58,096 nt of DNA from Acidobacteriaceae bacterium (GTDB lineage Bacteria > Acidobacteriota > Terriglobia > Terriglobales > Acidobacteriaceae). This document shows, piece by piece, positions 18,915 to 26,710 of the stretch (the stretch's first letter is position 1; every line of letters begins with the position of its first letter). The notes under the pieces are model-generated. The model saw only the letters and a list, made by a program, of their open reading frames with translations, made no database searches and was not told the DNA's origin. A program made the position numbers and the translations under genes. Location of the stretch: positions 1 through 58,096 of the forward strand of contig PMWW01000181.1 of the NCBI GenBank assembly GCA_003165795.1, given 5' to 3'.

Positions 18915-20574
18915 CAATTCGAAAGCTGCGAATCTGGCCGGCGTGGACAGCTTCTGGTTTGGGTGCTCCCCTAGCAGGCGTGCTGCCCTTCCAGCGGGCC
19001 TGCAGCATGGAGCTTAGCGAGGACAAGTCCGCTTTCGCTTCCGGCTTGGCCTCTTCCTCAGCCGAAGCCGGGACCGTGATTCGACACATGGCGTGGATTC
19101 CCTCACCCAGTTCCACACGCGCCTGCCCGGCCGATTCCTCGATGATGCGGCCGGTGACTACATCGCCTTGTTTGTGCTCGGCTATGTATTCATCCAGACT
19201 GGTGGGAACCAGTTGTTTCATGCTCAAGCGCAACAGCCGCCGTTCGGTGTCCACCGCGAGCACCTGTGCCTTGACCGATTGCCCAACCTTCAACACGTCT
19301 TGCGGATGGTTAATGCGCTTCTCGGCACTGATCTCGCTGACGTGGACCATGCCCTCGACGCCTTCAGCCAGTTGCACAAACGCGCCGAACTTGGTAATGC
19401 TAGTGACCCCGCCCGCAATCGCTGTGCCCGCCGGAAACCTCTTCGCCACATCCGCCCAAGGATCGCCCAGCGCCTGCTTCAGTCCCAGAGAAATGCGCTG
19501 TTCGCCAACGTTCACACCCAGGACCACCACTTCCACGGTGTCGCCGGGTTTCACTACGTCGCTGGGCGTTCTCACCCTCTTGACCCACGACATCTCCGAG
19601 ATATGAATTAGCCCTTCGATTCCAGGCTCGAGTTCGACGAACGCGCCAAAGTCAGCAATACGGGTAACAGTTCCGCGCACGCGCTCGCCAGTCCGATACT
19701 TTTCGGCAACCGAATCCCAAGGGTGCGGCTGCAGCTGCTTCATGCCCAGCGAAATACGCTGCTTCTCGATGTCAATCTTCAGGACTTTAGCTTCGATTTC
19801 CTGGCCGACCGAGAGCACGTCGGCGGGCTGGTTAACTCGCCCCCACGAAATATCCGAAACATGCAGTAGACCGTCAACTCCGCCAAGTTCGACGAAAGCG
19901 CCATACTCGGCGAGGGTGCGAATTGTACCGGTCACGATGTCGCCTTCCTTCAGCTCTGAATACTTGCGTTCCTTGCCGGCGCGCTCTTCTTCCTCGGCGA
20001 CGACGCGCCGGTCCACCACCACGTCTTCCTCCGCAGTGTCGAGCTTGATGACCCGGCAGCGGATTTCCTGCTCCACCAATTTCTCCATTTCGGCTGCGTC
20101 GCGAACCCCGCTGCGCGAGGCCGGCATGAAGGCGCGTACTCCCACATCGACGCTGAAACCGCCCTTGATCAAGCCAGTCACCGTGCCGACGATGGTGGAC
20201 TTCTCGGCAAAGGCCCGCTCCAGCGATGTCCAGTCCGTGGGCCGCGCAATCTTAAACCGCGTGAGTTCGTAGTAGCCTTCCGGATCGCGACCTTTGACCG
20301 TCACTGGAAACTTGTCGCCGGGCTTAGGCGTCTCGCCGGTGCCTTCGAACGCCGTCAGCGGCAGGATGCCTTCGGTCTTGTAGCCAATGTCGAGCAAGAC
20401 CGACTCGGCGGAAACAGTGACCACGGTGCCTTCCAATTGCCGGCTGCCGTTTTCAATTTTGTGCGAGTGGCTTTGCTCGAACTGCGAGAGGAGATCGCCG
20501 AAAGATTCGCTGGATTCAGGGTCAAGTTGCGATTCAGAATTGGATTGGGATTCAGGAATGTTTGGATTGGACAT
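18868..20574 (-). CDS. rpsA: 30S ribosomal protein S1
   Basis: Binds mRNA leaders and helps start translation on the 30S subunit. Six S1 (OB-fold) repeats are seen at about residues 45-110, 127-195, 211-280, 297-367, 383-453 and 470-505. The central ones are the most canonical (GAFVELGGVDGLLHVSDISWGRV, GAFVELEPGIEGLIHISEMSW). Length (568) is normal for the six-domain form. The N-terminal 40 residues are Ser/Glu-rich and unstructured. Its last 47 bases lie within the run-on frame of the truncated PfkB remnant on the opposite strand, so the natural downstream context of rpsA has been altered. Confidence 0.95.
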   Translation of the reverse strand: MSNPNIPESQSNSESQLDPESSESFGDLLSQFEQSHSHKIENGSRQLEGTVVTVSAESVLLDIGYKTEGILPLTAFEGTGETPKPGDKFPVTVKGRDPEGYYELTRFKIARPTDWTSLERAFAEKSTIVGTVTGLIKGGFSVDVGVRAFMPASRSGVRDAAEMEKLVEQEIRCRVIKLDTAEEDVVVDRRVVAEEEERAGKERKYSELKEGDIVTGTIRTLAEYGAFVELGGVDGLLHVSDISWGRVNQPADVLSVGQEIEAKVLKIDIEKQRISLGMKQLQPHPWDSVAEKYRTGERVRGTVTRIADFGAFVELEPGIEGLIHISEMSWVKRVRTPSDVVKPGDTVEVVVLGVNVGEQRISLGLKQALGDPWADVAKRFPAGTAIAGGVTSITKFGAFVQLAEGVEGMVHVSEISAEKRINHPQDVLKVGQSVKAQVLAVDTERRLLRLSMKQLVPTSLDEYIAEHKQGDVVTGRIIEESAGQARVELGEGIHAMCRITVPASAEEEAKPEAKADLSSLSSMLQARWKGSTPARGAPKPEAVHAGQIRSFRIAMLDREAKKIELELA

Positions 20575-20929
20575 GAAGAGCTTACAGCCTCACCGTTGGA
20601 AGATCCCGATCAGGATATCATCGGGTGACTTTCGTAGCCTTTGAGCCGACATTTTTCCTCGAACAGTCAAAGTCCGTTCGAGAACCGACATTGCATTTCG
20701 GCTATGGCGCGTGCAGTGCGAAAATCGAGCGCCACAGGCGTGGAATAGCTTAGCCCAGGACGCAGCCGCAGGCGGAGTCCTGGGGGCGCTGCAAAATCAA
20801 TTCGAGTCCCGTAGGGACGACAGAGCTTATCGTCAGCCGGAGAAGTGCGTAGCATTCCCTCACACCCAACCACTATCAAGCTTCCCGCATGCCACAGTTG
20901 CCATCCAAATGCCTGGAGGCTGAGAAATT
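20575..20929. other. Gene-free interval upstream of rpsA
   Basis: About 355 bases between the divergent starts of rpsA and a 49-residue protein. The left part should hold the rpsA promoter and leader. The middle holds a REP-like element with two hairpins (20743-20850). I see no further coding potential. Confidence 0.5.
20743..20850. repeat. REP-like element with two hairpins
   Basis: Starts TAGCTTAGCCCAGGAC and contains a perfect 8-bp stem, CCCAGGAC (20754-20761) with GTCCTGGG (20777-20784). A second stem follows, GTCCC-GTA-GGGAC (20806-20818). The pattern CCCAG...CTGGG plus AGTCCCGTAGGGACG resembles short intergenic repeats that I recall as frequent in Acidobacteriota genomes. Only one copy of this type is in the window. 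Confidence 0.55.
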
Positions 20930-21079
20930 ATGATTCGCAAACTGAAGTCCGGCGAATACCGCCTTTACTCGCGCAAGAAAGATGCCAAGACCGGCAAGCA
21001 TCGTAATCTGGGAACGTTTGGCAGTCGCGAGAAGGCCGAAGCCCACGAGCGCGCCGTGCAGTACTTCAAGCGGCACTGA
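20930..21079 (+). CDS. Small conserved basic protein (49 residues)
   Basis: A short frame encoding a 49-residue basic protein that starts MIRKLKSGEYRLYSRKKD and ends HERAVQYFKRH. GGAGG lies 10 bases before the ATG. The order of a basic strand, a GTF turn (HRNLGTFGSREKAEAHE) and an amphipathic helix resembles the N-terminal arm-binding or AP2-like DNA-binding fold of tyrosine integrases. I recall near-identical stand-alone proteins from many bacteria. Function is unknown. It stands alone, divergent from rpsA. Confidence 0.8.
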   Translation: MIRKLKSGEYRLYSRKKDAKTGKHRNLGTFGSREKAEAHERAVQYFKRH

Positions 21080-21158
21080 ACGCGACATTTAATCATCCAC
21101 AAAACAGGTTCGCAACGGATATAGAAGCGCTAAAATATCCATTATCGGCGAGGATGCT

Positions 21159-21674
21159 ATGGCAACAGCAACGCGTTTACCGTTGACGGCGGGCGAATAC
21201 CTGCGGACCAGCTACAGTCCAGATTGCGACTACGTTGACGGCGAACTGCAGGAGAGAAACGTGGGCGAGCTGGATCATGCGGAAATTCAGGGCGCGCTGG
21301 TGCAATGGTTTCGGAATCACGGCAAAGAATGGAACATTCGAAGCTTGCCCGAAATTAGAATACAAATCACGCCGACGCGCTTTCGTGTCGCCGATGTTTG
21401 CCTAATTTCGCGCAACGAGCCGGCCGAGCAAGTGCTGCAACGGCCTCCTATCGCCGTCATCGAAGTTCTCTCTCCCGAAGACCGCATCTCGCGCTACCAG
21501 GAACGTTTCCAGGACTATCGCCAGATGGGTATTCGCCACATCTGGGTCGTGGACCCGCAAACCCGCCGTGGCTATGACTGCTCCATTGGGAGCTGGATCG
21601 AAACCAACTCCTTGGCGGTCGAGAATTCTTCCATCGCGGTCGATCTTTCCGTGATCTTCGCGGAGTTGGGTTAG
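21159..21674 (+). CDS. Uma2-family putative endonuclease (DUF820)
   Basis: Restriction-fold (PD-(D/E)XK) protein of the Uma2 family, widespread in cyanobacteria and soil bacteria in many copies; biological role unknown. Visible features are DYVDGELQERNVGELDHAEIQ near the N-terminus, Asp79 in RVADVCLI, and Glu102 in IEVLSPED, followed by the helix RISRYQERFQDYRQMGIRHIWVVDP. Asp79 and Glu102 with the following charged helix give a complete nuclease site. Length (171) is slightly below the usual 185-195. It is not coupled to its neighbours. Confidence 0.88.
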   Translation: MATATRLPLTAGEYLRTSYSPDCDYVDGELQERNVGELDHAEIQGALVQWFRNHGKEWNIRSLPEIRIQITPTRFRVADVCLISRNEPAEQVLQRPPIAVIEVLSPEDRISRYQERFQDYRQMGIRHIWVVDPQTRRGYDCSIGSWIETNSLAVENSSIAVDLSVIFAELG

Positions 21675-21769
21675 CCGGACATTCGGGCTTAGTGCAAGCG
21701 ATTCTCCGCCTCCCCGACGGCCCCAATCCTAGACAACCTCGAATAGGATCGTTCCTTTTTCCGTAGCGC

Positions 21770-21835
21770 TTGAGTATTGTTATTATTGTTATGTTATTTT
21801 ATGCTTGTTATGTATTCATCAGTATGTTAATGTGG
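21770..21835 (+). promoter_or_regulatory. AT-rich leader upstream of the PIN toxin operon
   Basis: About 65 bases dominated by TTATT, TGTTATG and TATGTT motifs, very different from the GC-rich surroundings. It lies 45-110 bases upstream of the operon's first start. A TTGAGT at 21770 and several TATGTT or TAATGT hexamers could serve as promoter elements, and the short TGTTAT repeats could be an autoregulatory site. No single promoter can be chosen with confidence. Confidence 0.45.
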
Positions 21836-21878
21836 CGTCCTGTTGAGGGGAGACATTTCAATCAAGGAGGAATTGCCT

Positions 21879-22295
21879 ATGGAACGCTCAGTAGATGCAA
21901 TCAGAGCCCACGCCGTCAAAGAGTACGTCGCAGTCGCTCGCCGTAGAGGGGAGAAGCTGGTGCGCATCGTGGCCGGCGACGTTCATCGCGCCTTGAAACT
22001 AAAAAATCGGGTTCCGAATGTCTGCAATGCTCTAAAGTCCAGGATATTCCTCGACCAAAACCATTTGGCGATTGAGGATGTGTCGGGTCCTCCGTCCGGA
22101 ATGGGAACGCGGGTGATCTACACCTACCGCTTGCTCGACGAAAAAGAACCGCGAGTCGAAGCGGCGCGGACACCGAGCTTCGAGAAGTTACGAGGTCTGC
22201 TAAAGGAATCCTTGCAGTCTCTGGGCGGCGGCGAGACCTTCTTGCGTAATGAGCGGAACAGGTTCCATGGACACGCTGCGGCGGAGGAAAAGTGA
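21879..22295 (+). CDS. Unknown protein coupled to a PIN toxin; candidate antitoxin
   Basis: 138 residues from ATG 21879, which has AAGGAGG eight bases upstream; earlier in-frame starts lack this. It does not look like the usual VapB folds (ribbon-helix-helix, AbrB, Phd). The N-terminal 85 residues (AHAVKEYVAVARRRGEKLVRIVAGDVHRALKL) look like a small winged-helix or similar nucleic-acid-binding domain, with the conserved-looking RVPNVCNALKSRIFL and SGPPSGMGTRVIYTYRL. The C-terminal 45 residues are a charged helix plus a tail. It overlaps the PIN gene by four bases (GTGA) and has an internal GGAGG serving that gene. Its position first in a coupled pair with a toxin suggests an antitoxin. Confidence 0.75.
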   Translation: MERSVDAIRAHAVKEYVAVARRRGEKLVRIVAGDVHRALKLKNRVPNVCNALKSRIFLDQNHLAIEDVSGPPSGMGTRVIYTYRLLDEKEPRVEAARTPSFEKLRGLLKESLQSLGGGETFLRNERNRFHGHAAAEEK

Positions 22296-22717
22296 GCCTG
22301 GTCTATTGGGACACCATGCTGTTCATCTACTGGCTCGAGGCCCATCCCAAGCACGGGTCGCAGGTGCAGCGCGTTCATCGGCAGATGTCTCAGCGCGGCG
22401 ACGAGCTCTGCACCAGCGTCTTCACCATGGGAGAAATTCTGACCGGCGCGTATAAGACAGGCCACACTAGCGAAGCGGAGCAAGTCCGCAAGTACTTTGA
22501 AGGCGACTCAGTGCGCATTCTTCCTTTCAATCTGGAGGCCGCCGACCGTTACGCGAAGATACGCGCGCAGCATCGCGTCTCGCCCGCTGACGCGATCCAT
22601 TTGGCCGCAGCATCCCTAGCGCAGGTGGACGTCTATCTCACCAACGATGAACGCCTAAAGAAATTACTCATCGACGGCATCCAGTTCATCGTGGGATTGG
22701 ATGGCAGCATCTTCTGA
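22292..22717 (+). CDS. PIN-domain ribonuclease toxin (VapC-like)
   Basis: A 141-residue PIN nuclease, the fold of VapC toxins that cut tRNA or rRNA. The four acidic metal ligands are present: Asp7 (YWDTMLFIYWLE), Glu48 (FTMGEIL), Asp100 (VSPADAIHLAAA) and Asp119 (LTNDERL). The start is GTG within GTGA, overlapping the upstream gene's stop, with GGAGG five bases before. Length is typical of VapC. It is convergent with the S9 peptidase, 18 bases away. Free-standing PIN nucleases are an alternative, but the overlap argues for a toxin-antitoxin pair. Confidence 0.85.
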   Translation: MSLVYWDTMLFIYWLEAHPKHGSQVQRVHRQMSQRGDELCTSVFTMGEILTGAYKTGHTSEAEQVRKYFEGDSVRILPFNLEAADRYAKIRAQHRVSPADAIHLAAASLAQVDVYLTNDERLKKLLIDGIQFIVGLDGSIF

Positions 22718-22735
22718 CGTACCGGGCTTGCCAGG

Positions 22736-24895
22736 TTATTTCCCCGCCTTCGTCCATTGCTCCACCCACTCATTCACCGTCTGGTACCACAGCCGGCTGT
22801 TCTGCGGCTTGAGCACCCAGTGGCCTTCGTCGGGGAAATACAGCATCTTGGACGGAATCCCCAGCCGCTGCACGGTGGTGAACAACTGGAATCCCTCCGA
22901 CACGTCGAGCCGGTAGTCGAGCTGCCCATGCACAACTAAGATCGGTGTCTTGAAGTTGGTGGCAGACAGCGCCGGCGACCACTTGCGATACATCTCGCGA
23001 TTCGTCCACGGCGTGCCTTTGAACTCCCACTCGTTGAACCACAGCTCTTCCGTCGTGCCGTAGGCTGACTCGGTGTTGAACATGCCGTCATGCGAGACCA
23101 GGCACTTGAAGCGCGTGGTGTGGCCTTCAATCCAGTTGATCGCGTAGCCGCCGTAACTGGCGCCCAGCGCGCATTCGCGGTCCTTGTCGATAAAGGGATA
23201 CGTCTTCTCCGCGTAGTCCAGCCCCAGCATTAGGTCCTGAAACGGAGGCCCACCCCAGTTGCCGTTGATAGCGTCGATAAACTTTTGCCCGTGGCCGGTC
23301 GAACCGTGGAAGTTGACCATCACTACCACGTAGCCGTTGGCGGCGAACAGCTCGGGGTTCCAGCGATAGGACCAGTCATCGCCCCAGGCGCCCTGCGGTC
23401 CGCCGTGGATCAGGAACTTCACCGGATACTTCTTGCTCGCATCGAAATTCGGCGGCTTGACCACGAAGCCCTGGACTTTGTCTTTCACCGCGCCGTTGAA
23501 CCAGAAAGATTCCAGCGGCTGCATCTGGACTTGCGAGAGCACCGCGCCGTTGAGGTTCGTCACTGGCTGCGCTTTCGACAACAGACAATCGGGAATACTG
23601 TACGCGTTCGGCGGCACGGCCATGCGGCACTGCGGAAATTCCAGGGCTGCACTATATATCTCGTTCGGCGCGGTGACCGCCATGCGATCGAAGAGCAGCA
23701 TCTTGCCGTCCGGCGTCGGGGTTGGGCTGTCATTGAATCCCGCCACAAGTTCCTGCGGCCAGGGATTCTCCACCCCATCACGTGCAGAACCGGCACGCGA
23801 TGGGGACCCCGAATTCGTTGCAGTCACATTGATCGCATAGATCGGCGCGCCGCCTTCATTCTCGGCCGTGAAATAGATGGTCTTCGAGTCCGGAGCCCAC
23901 GCCATGGAATCCACCCAGCGATCGAAGTTCGGGGTCAGGTCGGTGATCTTGCCGGTCGCGCGCTCGTACCGCATCAGGCGAAAACGATCGCTCTCATAGC
24001 CACCGCGCAGCTGCGAGCGGTAAGCAATGTAATTGCCATCCGGCGAATACCTTGGCGTACTGTCGCTGCCGGGATTGGTGGTGATCTTCTTGGGCGTTCC
24101 GCCCGCGACCGGCACAAGGAAGATATCGCTGTTGGTACTGGTGGCTTGCACCTCGTCAATGTTGCTGCTGTAGGCGACCTCTTTGCCGTCCGGCGAGAAC
24201 TGATACTGATCCTGCCCGCCCAGGCTGAACGGGGGAACGTCGTGAGCGCCGGGCGTCAGATCCCGCGCCACTCCTCCGTCGGCCGAGATCACGAACAGGT
24301 GGCTATACTTGCCGTCGAAGTAGTGGTTCCAGTGGCGAAACATCAACTGCGTAAAGATGCGGGCCTTCACCTTAGACTTGGCACGCTCTTCATCGCGCTG
24401 CTTGTTGCAGGCATCGTCTGCGCAGTCGGGATAAACCGACGAGACGAAGAGGATGCCCTTGCCGTCAGGTGACCATACTCCACCAGAAGCTTCGGTCGAG
24501 ATGGTGGTCGCCTGACGCGGCTCGCCGGTCAGCATGCCGCTGGAGGAGTCGAAGTCTTGCAGCCAGATCTGCGAGACGCCATCGCGCGACGACTCGAAGA
24601 GCACGCGCTTGCCATCCGGGGCGAAGCGAATGCGGTCTTCGCCCGGACCGGTCGCAGGAGTAAGCCGTCGCGCTTCGCCACCGCTGACGGCAACGATCCA
24701 CAGATGCGGCTTGCGGCTGTTCTCGTCCAGGTTGACATCGACCGCGGAAAACGCCACCCACTTACCGTCAGGCGAGACGATGGGTTCGCCCACCCGCTTG
24801 AGCTGCATCATATCTTCAAAAGTGAAGGGACGTTTGCTCTGCGCAAATCCAGTGAGCGAGCAGCAGACAAGGAAAAGAACGAGACGCCGTAACAT
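22736..24895 (-). CDS. S9-family peptidase (acylaminoacyl/dipeptidyl-peptidase-like)
   Basis: Exported serine peptidase of the prolyl-oligopeptidase clan. The start at 24895 (MLRRLVLFLVCCSLTGFAQ) gives a signal peptide, with GGAGG five bases upstream; a longer reading frame upstream is not needed. Residues 25-440 are a TolB/WD40-like propeller (SPDGKWVAFSAV repeated). The C-terminal alpha/beta hydrolase carries Ser580 in GASYGGY, Asp660 in HGQLDYRLDV and His692 in DEGHWV, a full triad. Length (719) is typical. It probably degrades short or N-acylated peptides in the periplasm. An internal run (TNSGSPSRAGSARDGVENPW) looks like a low-complexity insertion in the propeller. Confidence 0.92.
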   Translation of the reverse strand: MLRRLVLFLVCCSLTGFAQSKRPFTFEDMMQLKRVGEPIVSPDGKWVAFSAVDVNLDENSRKPHLWIVAVSGGEARRLTPATGPGEDRIRFAPDGKRVLFESSRDGVSQIWLQDFDSSSGMLTGEPRQATTISTEASGGVWSPDGKGILFVSSVYPDCADDACNKQRDEERAKSKVKARIFTQLMFRHWNHYFDGKYSHLFVISADGGVARDLTPGAHDVPPFSLGGQDQYQFSPDGKEVAYSSNIDEVQATSTNSDIFLVPVAGGTPKKITTNPGSDSTPRYSPDGNYIAYRSQLRGGYESDRFRLMRYERATGKITDLTPNFDRWVDSMAWAPDSKTIYFTAENEGGAPIYAINVTATNSGSPSRAGSARDGVENPWPQELVAGFNDSPTPTPDGKMLLFDRMAVTAPNEIYSAALEFPQCRMAVPPNAYSIPDCLLSKAQPVTNLNGAVLSQVQMQPLESFWFNGAVKDKVQGFVVKPPNFDASKKYPVKFLIHGGPQGAWGDDWSYRWNPELFAANGYVVVMVNFHGSTGHGQKFIDAINGNWGGPPFQDLMLGLDYAEKTYPFIDKDRECALGASYGGYAINWIEGHTTRFKCLVSHDGMFNTESAYGTTEELWFNEWEFKGTPWTNREMYRKWSPALSATNFKTPILVVHGQLDYRLDVSEGFQLFTTVQRLGIPSKMLYFPDEGHWVLKPQNSRLWYQTVNEWVEQWTKAGK

Positions 24896-25057
24896 GAAGC
24901 CTCCAGGCGCACCTGCACTCCGGCAAGCGCAGGTTGCGCCGCTGGGAGTCCAACAACGAAGAGTCGTGGTAGCGTGCGCCAAAAACTGGTTAGTCTAAAT
25001 CACCCAAGGAGATAAGCGAAACGCGAGCGCCGGCAGTTGCCTGGGGGGAACGAACAA

Positions 25058-25078
25058 AGGACCGCGCCGTGCGGTCCT
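25058..25078 (-). terminator. Intrinsic terminator of the CDGSH gene
   Basis: On the - strand AGGACCGC-ACGGC-GCGGTCCT is a perfect 8-bp stem with a 5-base loop, followed by TTGTTCGTT. It begins 23 bases after the CDGSH stop. Confidence 0.7.
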
Positions 25079-25100
25079 CATTCGCGACAAAACCCCGCAT

Positions 25101-25361
25101 CTATGAACTGGCTTTGGGTTGTTCCGGAGCGGCTTTGTCGACCTCCTTCACCGCAGCCTCCGCCGCTTCGAATCCGATCGTAGAGTGCGTCCCATCGCAA
25201 AAGGGCTTATTGACCGAGCCGCCGCAGCGGCATAGCGAAAACGCCGTCTTGCCGGTGAGATCGTAAGCATTGCCGTCAGCATCCACCAGTTCGATTGCGC
25301 CCTCGGGGGCTTCCACGCGGAACGGCCCATTCCTGCGGGCCATAATTTTCACTTGCGCCAT
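25101..25361 (-). CDS. CDGSH-type iron-sulfur protein
   Basis: A small 2Fe-2S protein (86 residues). The 3Cys-1His ligand set is complete: Cys44, Cys46, Cys55 and His59 in CRCGGSVNKPFCDGTH. The preceding strands (GPFRVEAPEGAIELVDADG) are those of short single-CDGSH bacterial proteins. The ATG at 25361 has GGAGG upstream and is preferred over an in-frame start 24 codons earlier. The C-terminal 25 residues are Ala/Glu/Lys-rich. The role is electron transfer or redox sensing; no partner is evident next to it. Confidence 0.9.
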   Translation of the reverse strand: MAQVKIMARRNGPFRVEAPEGAIELVDADGNAYDLTGKTAFSLCRCGGSVNKPFCDGTHSTIGFEAAEAAVKEVDKAAPEQPKASS

Positions 25362-25827
25362 GTCTCCTCCACTCCTATCGGCACGGTACGCGCCGTTTGA
25401 CCATTGTAACGGAGGGTTCAGCCCGCCGTGCACCGCAAGATCTTGGCGCTTCAGAGTTCCGCCGAATTCACGATCGTTACCCTAGTCAGGGAAGCGCTCT
25501 TCTTTCATCAGGCGCAAGAGTCTACCCACGCGGTAGCTGATGGCTGATCGCTGCGGTTGCTTCTGGAACGCGACGTTAACCAGCGTGGGGGATGATGGAA
25601 TTGTCATGCGGCCAGACCGATCCCCGATGATAGTTAAGCGGATTGAAGACGCGCTTTACTTGCGACAGGGTGCGCCATCGCCATCCGCTGAACATGTCGT
25701 CGCCCATCAGCCGGTTGGCAACGATGCGGGCGCGATCTTTGTTGATGACTCATGCGAATTGTGCGGCATAGCCGGCATGACCCACGAAATGAGTTGACGG
25801 CAAGCCGTGGCCGTGTTCCCTTGTGCC
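25362..25827. other. Interval between CDGSH gene and GNAT gene
   Basis: About 466 bases without an intact gene. It contains the CDGSH promoter region at its left end and the debranching-enzyme remnant at 25576-25749. A frame on + across 25540-25797 is only the antisense of that remnant. Confidence 0.6.
25576..25749 (-). pseudogene. Remnant of a glycogen-debranching-type amylo-alpha-1,6-glucosidase
   Basis: Read on -, from 25749 to a TAA at 25576-25578, the frame gives VINKDRARIVANRLMGDD, then MFSGWRWRTLSQVKRVFNPL, then [19 protein letters not shown]. This is the conserved end of GDE_C / amylo-1,6-glucosidase proteins (DMFSGWGIRTLS...[22 protein letters not shown]). An in-frame TGA sits just before it (25750-25752), and no start or ribosome site is present. 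About 57 codons survive of a protein normally over 650 long. The substitutions within otherwise invariant motifs (GIR to RWR, HNG to HRG) fit a decaying fragment. Confidence 0.8.
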
Positions 25828-26289
25828 ATGCCTTCCGGGAAAAGCGCTTTAGAAATTGTTCATGCCACGCCGGCCGATGTCGGCGAAGTGGCGCCGCTCT
25901 TCGACGCTTACCGCCAGTTCTACCAGAAGCCTCCGGACCAGGAAGCCGCGCGCCGCTTCCTGTTCGCGCGGTTAAGCAAGAATGAGTCGGTGCTCTTTTT
26001 GGCGCGGTATGAGGGACGGCCGGCTGGATTTGTCCACCTGTATCCGGTCTTCTCGTCGGTGAACCTGACCCGACAGTGGATTCTCAACGATCTGTATGTC
26101 ATGCCCGAAGCGCGTCAATTCGGCGTTGGCCGGGCGCTGCTGGAACGCGCTCGCGATTTGGCCGAGGCCACGCGGGCCAACTGCCTGACCTTGGAGACAG
26201 CCAGCGACAACGTTCCCGCGCAACGGCTCTACGAGAGCCTAGGCTGGAAACGCGATAACGAGTTTTACCGCTACTTCCTGCCGATGTGA
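25828..26289 (+). CDS. GNAT-family N-acetyltransferase
   Basis: Acetyl-CoA-dependent acetyltransferase of 153 residues with unknown substrate. The GNAT core is complete: N-terminal ALEIVHATPADVGEVAPLFDAYRQFY, the beta4 strand ILNDLYVMPEARQFGVGRALLERA with the pyrophosphate-binding RQFGVG loop, and LTLETASDNVPAQRLYESLGWKRD at the end. ATG 25828 is chosen because homology starts a few residues later; a GTG at 25807 is possible, and neither start has a good ribosome site. It stands alone in a scarred, gene-poor segment. Confidence 0.88.
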   Translation: MPSGKSALEIVHATPADVGEVAPLFDAYRQFYQKPPDQEAARRFLFARLSKNESVLFLARYEGRPAGFVHLYPVFSSVNLTRQWILNDLYVMPEARQFGVGRALLERARDLAEATRANCLTLETASDNVPAQRLYESLGWKRDNEFYRYFLPM

Positions 26290-26346
26290 GCGGGGTTTAC
26301 CACCTTTTGCCGCACGGTTTTGAAGGGGCGCTGGAAACGAACGGTT

Positions 26347-26407
26347 CGTCTTACTAGTAAGACGGAGGGCACAAATCTTACTAGTAAGACGTCTTACTAA
26401 TAAGACG
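26347..26407. repeat. Array of three palindromes with TTACTAGTAA core
   Basis: Unit 1 (26347-26364), CGTCTTACTAGTAAGACG, is an 18-bp perfect palindrome. Unit 2 (26376-26389), TCTTACTAGTAAGA, is a 14-bp perfect palindrome. Unit 3 (26390-26407), CGTCTTACTAATAAGACG, is the same with one central mismatch and abuts unit 2. Centres are about 27 and 16 bases apart. The form suggests multiple binding sites for a dimeric repressor rather than a CRISPR or terminator. No gene starts next to it. Confidence 0.75.
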
Positions 26408-26671
26408 TCCCGTAAATCGAATGAAACTGCGCTTTGTATCAGGGCACGGCCGCAGCCCCGGAAAAGGCTTCTCCCCCGGGTTTTGGCATCCATTGTCCGC
26501 GGCTAAACAGTTTGTCGGAAGGGCCCGCCAGAGCAGATCTTCACCGACTGAAGTCGGGTCGGAATGGCAAAAATAGAGGACTTGCTACGGCGCAGATAAA
26601 GCTGCACCCCTGCCAATACGATTGAAGTCTATTGCCAAACTTGGATCGCGGGGCGGACCGGAACCATGGAA

Positions 26672-26710
26672 AGCGCAGGCCCTCGGCTTCGCTCCGCTGG
26701 GGATGACAAA
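26672..26710 (-). repeat. Dispersed short repeat, inverted copy
   Basis: On the - strand it reads TTTGTCATCCCCAGCGGAGC, then GAAGCCGAGGGCCTGC. Head and tail match the copies at 2899 and 4613. Confidence 0.55.

Noticed and set aside
22701-22916. Frame on + after the PIN gene
   Set aside because: Antisense to the S9 peptidase C-terminus; no start site and no domain.
23285-24472. Long open frame (395 codons) on the + strand
   Set aside because: Antisense to the S9 peptidase propeller with no protein-like motifs; the peptidase has a full catalytic triad and signal peptide.
25540-25797. Possible 85-residue gene on +
   Set aside because: It is the antisense of the debranching-enzyme remnant; its translation has no resemblance to known proteins and no ribosome site.
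26347-26407. CRISPR-like short repeats
   Set aside because: The units are palindromes with 0-11 bases between them, not repeats with uniform spacers, and no cas genes are near.
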